Under the pieces are notes generated by a model that saw only the letters and a list, made by a program, of their open reading frames with translations, made no database searches and was not told where the DNA came from. Made by a program: the position numbers and the translations under genes. Source: Candidatus Berkelbacteria bacterium (GTDB lineage: Bacteria; Patescibacteriota; UBA1384; CAILIB01). From it: 12,080 bases of DNA. Location: contig JAGVEG010000047.1 in NCBI GenBank assembly GCA_020058355.1, positions 1-12,080 of the forward strand. The letters are read 5' to 3'. Of this stretch, positions 7,312 through 12,080 are shown in pieces; positions within the stretch are counted from its first letter, which is position 1, and each line of letters begins with the position of its first letter.

Positions 7312-7373
7312 TAGTTACTACTAAACGCTCTTTACGTATAGCAGTGAAACATCTAAAGAAGCCTTTACATTTA
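7312..7373 (-). repeat. Duplicated flanking element, copy B (between the two pilin-like genes)
   Basis: A 62-nt copy of the element at 6181-6248, same orientation. It keeps CTAAACGCTCTTTA and GCCTTTACATTTA exactly, but a 7-nt block is missing after CTTTA and the hairpin arms pair at only 8 of 10 positions (ACATCTAAAG against CTTTACATTT). It lies 3' of paralogue 2 and 5' of paralogue 1. Confidence 0.8.
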
Positions 7374-7413
7374 ATGCGCTGGAATGGGCTAGGATTTTTG
7401 AGGTAGCCCGGGA

Positions 7414-8439
7414 CTACGGAGCACGCAAGACACCGACACGATCAAATGAGACCTCAGCACCTGCTGGCTGCGTGGTGTTGTAGACGAGTGTCTGCACTCC
7501 AGTAATCGCAATGGGAGTTGAGGTAAATCCCATTAATCTAGCCGGCATATCAAGTCGCACCCACCCTCCCCGGGGTGGCAGAGCGCCCATCTGCGCCTCC
7601 CACGTATGTCCTGGGGGAGCAAAGCTAATCCCTGACCCCCACAACGCACCGTGCCACCAACAGTTACATGTCCCTTGATAGAAGTACATTCCGAAAGCCG
7701 TTGGTAAATTCCCCGGCTCCAGGTACACCCAAGCAAACAGGGTATCCGTATCGGTAATCAGCATGGTATTTTCGTGGTAATCCGGTGGGTAGGCGTGTGG
7801 ATAGGCGAGAGCTCGAGTTGAATATGTACCCAGTGGAGCAGTTTGCGGGTACTGTAGTGTCTCCGAGATTGGATACGGCCCACTCACCGAAGAGGTAAAA
7901 TCGGCAAACCGGTAGTGTACGTAAACCCAGACGTCATCCATACTGTCATCCCACCATACTTCCTCAATAGCGGGCTGGCCGTCTTTCACGGTGAAATACT
8001 GATCCGTATCGCCAAGACGTGCAGTTACTGCATATTTTGGTTCTGAATTAACCAGTTGTCGGTCAACACCACTGGCAGTTGTCGCCCCTGGTGCGGCGTA
8101 GGCGTACTCAAATCCAAGTGGTGGTGAGGAAATTTTTGAGGGGTAGCTAAAACTTGTTCCTCCCCCTGAGAAAATGCCGAGTGGGTCACCGGTAATAGTT
8201 GTATTGTTTGGACCATAGCGATCAGGTCCATCAGGTCGATTACTATAGACTCCTTGATCAGCAATTGTTACATCAACACCCTTTGCCAACTGAACCGTTG
8301 CAGCCTTTGCAGTAGCAATCCGCGCCTTCAAGATGGCGCCACGAATCACAAAGCCGCTCAACGCCGTTATGATGCTGATAATTGAAACCACAACGATAAG
8401 CTCAACAAGACCGAATCCCTGTTTCTTTGATGACTTCAT
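7414..8439 (-). CDS. Prepilin-like protein with C-terminal lectin-like beta-sandwich domain, paralogue 2
   Basis: A 341-residue protein closely similar to its neighbour along its whole length. The leader MKSSKKQG is followed by FGLVELIVVVSIISIITALS, a canonical prepilin site with Gly at -1 and Glu at +5. A pseudopilin-type domain runs to about residue 165, then the same predicted beta-sandwich domain with TDTLFAWVYLEP, CNCWWHGALWG, MGALPPRGGWVRLDMPARLMGF and a final FDRVGVLRAP. I chose the ATG at 8439 because it gives the same leader length as paralogue 1 and puts the CNC cysteines at 258 and 260 in both. The frame is open further upstream to about 8694, but that stretch runs through a strong terminator and does not look like protein. 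An ATG at 8460 is a minor alternative. Differences from paralogue 1 lie mainly in surface segments such as 190-230 and 270-285. Confidence 0.84.
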   Translation of the reverse strand: MKSSKKQGFGLVELIVVVSIISIITALSGFVIRGAILKARIATAKAATVQLAKGVDVTIADQGVYSNRPDGPDRYGPNNTTITGDPLGIFSGGGTSFSYPSKISSPPLGFEYAYAAPGATTASGVDRQLVNSEPKYAVTARLGDTDQYFTVKDGQPAIEEVWWDDSMDDVWVYVHYRFADFTSSVSGPYPISETLQYPQTAPLGTYSTRALAYPHAYPPDYHENTMLITDTDTLFAWVYLEPGNLPTAFGMYFYQGTCNCWWHGALWGSGISFAPPGHTWEAQMGALPPRGGWVRLDMPARLMGFTSTPIAITGVQTLVYNTTQPAGAEVSFDRVGVLRAP

Positions 8440-8445
8440 AGAGTT

Positions 8446-8451
8446 ATGATA
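8446..8451 (-). promoter_or_regulatory. Possible -10 element of paralogue 2 (leaderless)
   Basis: TATCAT on the minus strand ends 6 nt before the ATG at 8439, matching the arrangement before paralogue 1. It lies downstream of the terminator at 8515-8575, so the gene needs either this promoter or read-through. Confidence 0.3.
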
Positions 8452-8514
8452 TGCCAGCATTAAGGTATTGCCAATCATAAGCCTGTTGATGGTGTATGAC
8501 AACTCACGATAAAC

Positions 8515-8575
8515 AAAAAAGCGACCTCCTGCTTTCCAGCTGCCTGAATAATAAAGGCTAGGAAAGGGTGTCGCT
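8515..8575 (-). terminator. Strong intrinsic terminator upstream of paralogue 2
   Basis: On the minus strand a long three-part hairpin: AGCGAC (8570-8575) with GTCGCT (8520-8525), CTTTCC (8561-8566) with GGAAAG (8532-8537), and GCCT with AGGC (8555-8558 and 8542-8545) around an A/T-rich loop. It is followed by TTTTTT. It ends 75 nt before the paralogue-2 start. Confidence 0.78.
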
Positions 8576-8757
8576 CTCTTCACGAAACGCGGTGGTGCAG
8601 TATCCGTAGAGAAGTAAACCTTGCTCCACAGAAGGGCTCGCGCTTCCTGGACCAGTGCACAAAAGGTACGTATTAATTTCTTTTTGTTTTGCAAACGTGT
8701 GCGTCTGGAATTGTTGTGAATGTGCTTTGTTGATGGAGCCTGTTGCTCTCTCTCAAC
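8515..8757 (-). ncRNA. Candidate small RNA or attenuated leader of the pilin-like genes
   Basis: The 430-nt gap between dnaB and paralogue 2 holds no convincing gene. A good promoter (8764-8791) and a strong terminator (8515-8575) define a transcript of about 240 nt. Its 5' end can fold at once: GTTGA pairs with TCAAC and GAGC with GCTC around AACAG (about 8729-8757). A central part can pair TCTCTACG with CGT and AGAGA. I could not match it to 6S RNA, tmRNA, SRP RNA, RNase P or a T-box. A frame open from a TTG near 8694 crosses the terminator and has no protein-like character. It may be a free small RNA or a leader that controls read-through into the pilin-like genes. Confidence 0.35.
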
Positions 8758-8763
8758 ACACTT

Positions 8764-8791
8764 ATTATAGCTGGGATCCTGACTTATTCAA
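8764..8791 (-). promoter_or_regulatory. Sigma-70-type promoter downstream of dnaB
   Basis: On the minus strand TTGAAT (8786-8791), 16-bp spacer, TATAAT (8764-8769). The -10 is perfect and the -35 matches the consensus at 4 of 6 bases. Predicted start is near 8757. It is the best promoter in the window and lies about 80 nt after the dnaB stop. Confidence 0.65.
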
Positions 8792-8869
8792 TACCTATTA
8801 CCCCTTCTGCCTAGTCAGCCTTATCATGAAAGCTTCTGGAAGCCACTTTTTTCAAATTATATCTGGAAA

Positions 8870-10285
8870 CTATTCTGGTGGTGGCTGTACGCCGCCGCCA
8901 TGAATAAGATCAAGATTCTCAAAACGTGAAAGGTGCAGACGTGAAAGAAGCTTCACGTCGCCTGTAGGACCATTACGGTGTTTACGGATCAATACCTCAC
9001 AGATATTAGTGGGCTCTTCCCGGTTATAGTAATCGTCGCGATACAAGAACATAACGATATCTGCGTCTTGCTCGATACCACCAGACTCACGCAGGTCAGA
9101 AAGCATGGGTCGCTTATCGGGGCGACTTTCTACGGCACGAGATAGCTGCGAAAGCGCAATAATTGGAATCTGTAATTCTTTAGCAAGCGCCTTAAGCGAC
9201 CGGGAGATTTCCGAGACTTCCTGCGTACGGTCAGCGCCGTATTCAACACTTCCCTTCATCAGCTGAAGGTAGTCAACAATCAACATATCAAGGCCATGTT
9301 CAGATTGCAGACGCCGCGCTTTGGCGCGTACTTCCGTTACCGAAGAACCCGCAGAGTCATCGATAAAGAGGTTGGCATCCGCAAGCGAGCCGTATGCCTC
9401 ATTGAGTGAGGCAAAGTCACGGTCATCCAAGTAGCCATTCCGGAGTTTCCAGGAGTCAATTCGCCCAAGTGACGACACCAGACGATCAACAAGTTGCTCC
9501 TTCGCCATTTCCATACTAAAGATACCCACGGTCTTTTTTTCACGGACCGCAGCATGCTCAGCGATGTTCAGTGCAAATGCAGTCTTACCCATTGAAGGAC
9601 GAGCAGCCAAGATTACGAGGTCACTCTTCTGGAAGCCACCAAGTAGACCATCAAGTGATGAGAAGCCACTTGGCACCCCACGGGTCTCGGTACCACCACC
9701 AGAATGCAATTGGTTAATACGCTCAAAACTTTCATCGAGCACCGACTTAACAGCAACGAATTGCTGTGGGATAAAGCGTCCCGTTACCGCGTAGAGGGCC
9801 TGTTCGGCTTCATCAACAAGCTTTTCACTCTCGATTTCTTCGCGGAAAGCAAGTTCTCCAATAGTGCTGGCAGCATTCATGAGACGACGCAACATCGCAC
9901 GATGGCGCACAATCTCCGCATAGGTAACAATATTACCCGCCGTTGCGACCGATGCCGCAAGGGTAGCAATTGCCGCATGCCCTCCCACACTCTCCAGTTG
10001 GTTGTTCTTAGTCAGCTCATCAGCAAGCGTAACGAGGTCAATCGGACGGTGTCCGTCGTACAGGCTGCGCATACCTGCGTAGATGGTTTGGAATGGCAGA
10101 TCATAGAAATCTTCAGAGCGAATCCGGTCTACAATGCGCCCCATCGCCTGACTATCAATCAAGCACGCACCCAAAACCGCCACCTCAGCATCTCTGTTGT
10201 GGGGCGGGATACGACCAGCAGCAACCGACTGTACATCGATTACCTGGTTTGTTGGTTGGCGGTTTGTGGTCCTTCGCGGTGGCAT
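8870..10285 (-). CDS. dnaB: Replicative DNA helicase DnaB
   Basis: A 471-residue hexameric replicative helicase that unwinds the fork 5' to 3' and recruits primase. The N-terminal helical domain starts at IPPHNRDAEVAVLGACLID (about 26-44) and is followed by a linker near residues 165-205. The RecA-like C-terminal domain holds Walker A ARPSMGKTA with Lys234, the FSMEM motif, Walker B LIVDYLQLM with Asp338, then IPIIALSQLSRAVESR, SDLRESGGIEQDAD and KHRNGPTG near the end. No intein interrupts it. The N-terminal 25 residues and a C-terminal GGGVQPPPE are low-complexity extensions. It begins 22 nt after trpS on the same strand and is probably cotranscribed with hisS and trpS. rplI, the usual neighbour of dnaB in many bacteria, is not here. 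Confidence 0.97.
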   Translation of the reverse strand: MPPRRTTNRQPTNQVIDVQSVAAGRIPPHNRDAEVAVLGACLIDSQAMGRIVDRIRSEDFYDLPFQTIYAGMRSLYDGHRPIDLVTLADELTKNNQLESVGGHAAIATLAASVATAGNIVTYAEIVRHRAMLRRLMNAASTIGELAFREEIESEKLVDEAEQALYAVTGRFIPQQFVAVKSVLDESFERINQLHSGGGTETRGVPSGFSSLDGLLGGFQKSDLVILAARPSMGKTAFALNIAEHAAVREKKTVGIFSMEMAKEQLVDRLVSSLGRIDSWKLRNGYLDDRDFASLNEAYGSLADANLFIDDSAGSSVTEVRAKARRLQSEHGLDMLIVDYLQLMKGSVEYGADRTQEVSEISRSLKALAKELQIPIIALSQLSRAVESRPDKRPMLSDLRESGGIEQDADIVMFLYRDDYYNREEPTNICEVLIRKHRNGPTGDVKLLSRLHLSRFENLDLIHGGGVQPPPE

Positions 10286-10307
10286 ACTGCCAACCTAGCG
10301 GAAAAGC

Positions 10308-11273
10308 TTAACGCAGACCACAGGCACGTTGCGCCGCGTGAAGTGTCTCATTGGCAACAACAGCTGCCTTCTCTGCACCCTTTGTAAGCACACGGGCAAG
10401 GTAGTTATGATCCTCGGCAAGGCTCAGTGAACGCTCACGCAGTGGGGCAAACTTTTTGATCAGCGCCTCAGCAAGCAGCTCCTTTGCCTCACGATATCCA
10501 ACACCTCCTGCAAGATAGCGGGACCGGAGCTGGTCCCCTGCCGCAGCGTCAACAAGGCTGAGTAAATGAACAATAGTGTCGGGCTCCTTTACCTCTTCAG
10601 GCCGGCGTGAATCGGTGGTAATCTTCATTACCTTTTCACGAATCCGCTCAGGATCTTCAAAAAGCCCTAGAACGTTGCCGTAGCTCTTACTCATCTTGCG
10701 CCCATCAAGACCAGGGATAGTACCAACTTCAGCTGGGATATACTCCTTCGGAATGCGGAATACTTCGCCGTAGCGATGGTTGAACTGTTGAGCAAGGTCA
10801 ACAGCAATTTCAACATGCTGCTTTTGGTCATTCCCCACCGGTACAAACTCTGGCTGATAAAGCAGAATGTCTGCCGCCATGAGGACTGGGTATGAGAACA
10901 GGCCAAGGTTCACTGGCTTGCCGTTTGCGATAGAATCCTTATATGCGTGTGAACGCTCTAGGAGTCCGAGTGAAACTTGCGCACCAAGAATCTGCGTAAG
11001 CTCAGCATGGGCCGGAACGGTTGACTGCTGGAAAAGGGTTACCTTCTCCGGATCAAGCCCACAAGCAATATAGGCGATCAATGTGCTGGTTATATTGCTC
11101 CGTAAGATTGCCGCATCATGCACTTGGTTCAAGGCATGCAAATCAGCAATCATAATATAGGCATCGCTCTCATGAGCGAGGGTGATCTGCTGCTGAATTG
11201 CTCCAAAATAATTACCGATATGCATCTCGCCGGTTGGCTTGATACCCGAAAGAATACGATGACTAGCGGTCAT
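10308..11273 (-). CDS. trpS: Tryptophanyl-tRNA synthetase
   Basis: A 321-residue class I synthetase that attaches tryptophan to its tRNA using ATP. The Rossmann core opens with RILSGIKPTGEMHIGNYFGA; HIGN is at 18-21 and KMSKS at 193-197. Other family segments are ADLHAL, the YPVLMAADILLY helix, VPVGNDQKQHVE and the TDSRRPEE linker to the C-terminal helical anticodon-binding part. Length is normal. I start it at the ATG at 11273, because the first conserved residues follow directly; a longer frame from 11297 would add eight residues and lie deeper in hisS. With this start it overlaps the end of hisS by 11 nt, suggesting translational coupling. Confidence 0.96.
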   Translation of the reverse strand: MTASHRILSGIKPTGEMHIGNYFGAIQQQITLAHESDAYIMIADLHALNQVHDAAILRSNITSTLIAYIACGLDPEKVTLFQQSTVPAHAELTQILGAQVSLGLLERSHAYKDSIANGKPVNLGLFSYPVLMAADILLYQPEFVPVGNDQKQHVEIAVDLAQQFNHRYGEVFRIPKEYIPAEVGTIPGLDGRKMSKSYGNVLGLFEDPERIREKVMKITTDSRRPEEVKEPDTIVHLLSLVDAAAGDQLRSRYLAGGVGYREAKELLAEALIKKFAPLRERSLSLAEDHNYLARVLTKGAEKAAVVANETLHAAQRACGLR

Positions 11274-12080
11274 GAAAGTACTGTTTAATATCTTCAACAG
11301 AAAGTGTCTCCTCGGTTCTCGTAGTTAGATCACGCACCGCAAACTGCTGCTCGGCTACCTCATCAGTACCAACAACAATTGCATGCGCAGCGACACTACT
11401 TGACCAGCCAAGCATCTGTCCGACCGCAGCTCCACCTGGATGATTCACCACCGATACACCTGCTGCACGCAGCTCGCATGCCAGGTTCCACGCATCTTCT
11501 TCACATCCAGCAAGCGGCAGGAGTGCAACCTGGGCTAAATGAACACCCGTTGGCAATGCTTCCAATTGCTCAAGGCCGGCAATGAGACGGTCTAGGCCAA
11601 ATGATCCGCCTACCGCTGGAATATCACGCCCTAAGAACTGCCCGATCTGACGATCATAGCGTCCTCCCCCACCAACTGAGCCCATATTCTTAGCGTCAAG
11701 CAACGAACATTCGTATACCATCCCCGTGTAGTAGCTCAGACCCCGGACGATTGTTGGGTCATACACAACTTCAACCATGTCGTTACGCGCCACCATTCCC
11801 AGCATCTTCTCAAGATATAGAGTAATGTCAGCTGCCGATGACACTTCAGTACGTACGGCAGCAAGCGAACGCTCACTCAGAAGCTGCCGGGCACGATCTT
11901 GCTGCTCTGCAGTAAGACCAATACCCACAAGCTGCTCAGTATATTCATCCCCGGTCAGCTTATCGGTGCGGTCAATAAGGCCGTACAGTGCGGCGTGATG
12001 CTCAGAATTTGGCGTGATCTCCTGTAAGAGGATGTCGGTAAGCTCACGGCTATTTACGCGAATCTGTACCCGCACGCTCA
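11263..12080 (-). CDS. hisS: Histidyl-tRNA synthetase (5'-truncated)
   Basis: The C-terminal two thirds of a class II synthetase that charges tRNA-His. The frame is open to the right edge, where the start is missing; the first complete codon is at 12076-12078. IRVNSREL is the conserved segment before the insertion domain. The histidine-specific motif VRGLSYYTGMVYE, the SVGGGGRYDRQIG loop and motif 3 (GSFGLDRLI) are complete. The C-terminal 85 or so residues are the alpha/beta anticodon-binding domain (VHLAQVALLPL to the TAG at 11263-11265). Motifs 1 and 2 lie outside the window. The 11-nt overlap with trpS places both in one operon. Confidence 0.95.
   Translation of the reverse strand, partial: SVRVQIRVNSRELTDILLQEITPNSEHHAALYGLIDRTDKLTGDEYTEQLVGIGLTAEQQDRARQLLSERSLAAVRTEVSSAADITLYLEKMLGMVARNDMVEVVYDPTIVRGLSYYTGMVYECSLLDAKNMGSVGGGGRYDRQIGQFLGRDIPAVGGSFGLDRLIAGLEQLEALPTGVHLAQVALLPLAGCEEDAWNLACELRAAGVSVVNHPGGAAVGQMLGWSSSVAAHAIVVGTDEVAEQQFAVRDLTTRTEETLSVEDIKQYFHDR

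Noticed and set aside
8440..8694. An 85-codon N-terminal extension of the second pilin-like protein starting from a TTG
   Set aside because: It would place the prepilin leader deep inside the protein, it runs across a strong terminator hairpin, and the paralogue has no such extension.
8840..8869. TATAAT at 8856-8861 (minus strand) as another promoter just after dnaB
   Set aside because: No -35 element is found at 16-18 nt; the promoter at 8764-8791 is much better.
8870..10285. An intein or group I intron in dnaB, a common site for inteins
   Set aside because: Walker A, Walker B and the flanking motifs are continuous and the length is normal.
9704..10387. A 227-codon open frame on the plus strand opposite dnaB
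   Set aside because: It lies wholly antisense to dnaB and the end of trpS, both with complete conserved motifs, and its translation shows no protein-like pattern.

Overview
The window looks like a compact, chromosomal stretch from a Candidate Phyla Radiation (Patescibacteria-type) bacterium of medium G+C content. The reasons are these: rpsF-ssb-rpsR is followed directly by efp, with no rplI (bL9), a ribosomal protein that several CPR lineages lack; genes are tightly packed; no start codon has a recognisable Shine-Dalgarno sequence; and the prepilin-like proteins resemble those common in such genomes. The phylum cannot be named from this sequence alone. I see no mobile element, CRISPR array, tRNA or rRNA gene.

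Left part, plus strand (1-3619): a translation and replication operon of rpsF (5' end cut off), ssb, rpsR and efp, with 9-10 nt gaps and a strong intrinsic terminator. Next is a free-standing Pro/Ala-rich, probably disordered protein with a C-terminal coiled coil, with its own terminator. Last is a P-loop kinase of the deoxynucleoside-monophosphate-kinase type, whose 3' end overlaps the convergent gene by 33 nt.

Right part, minus strand (3587-12080), read in the direction of transcription: hisS (5' end cut off), trpS (11 nt overlap) and dnaB (22 nt gap) form one cluster. A roughly 430 nt gene-free stretch follows, with a good promoter and a strong terminator, so it may encode a small RNA or an attenuated leader. 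Two tandem paralogous genes come next; each encodes a type IV prepilin-like N-terminus and pseudopilin domain joined to a C-terminal predicted beta-sandwich (carbohydrate-binding-like) domain. Then come groES-groEL, a 128 nt gap with a long inverted repeat, and a YjjX-type inosine/xanthosine triphosphatase.

Most genes are housekeeping: ribosome and translation (S6, S18, EF-P, TrpRS, HisRS), replication (SSB, DnaB), chaperonin (GroES/EL) and nucleotide-pool maintenance (dNMP-kinase-like protein, YjjX). The accessory signals are the duplicated pilin-lectin-like genes with a duplicated 60-70 nt flanking element that also forms the groES upstream region, the candidate small RNA, the hairpin behind groEL, the disordered coiled-coil protein, and two genome-style features: none of the 14 genes ends in TGA, and starts are preceded by pyrimidines rather than a Shine-Dalgarno sequence.
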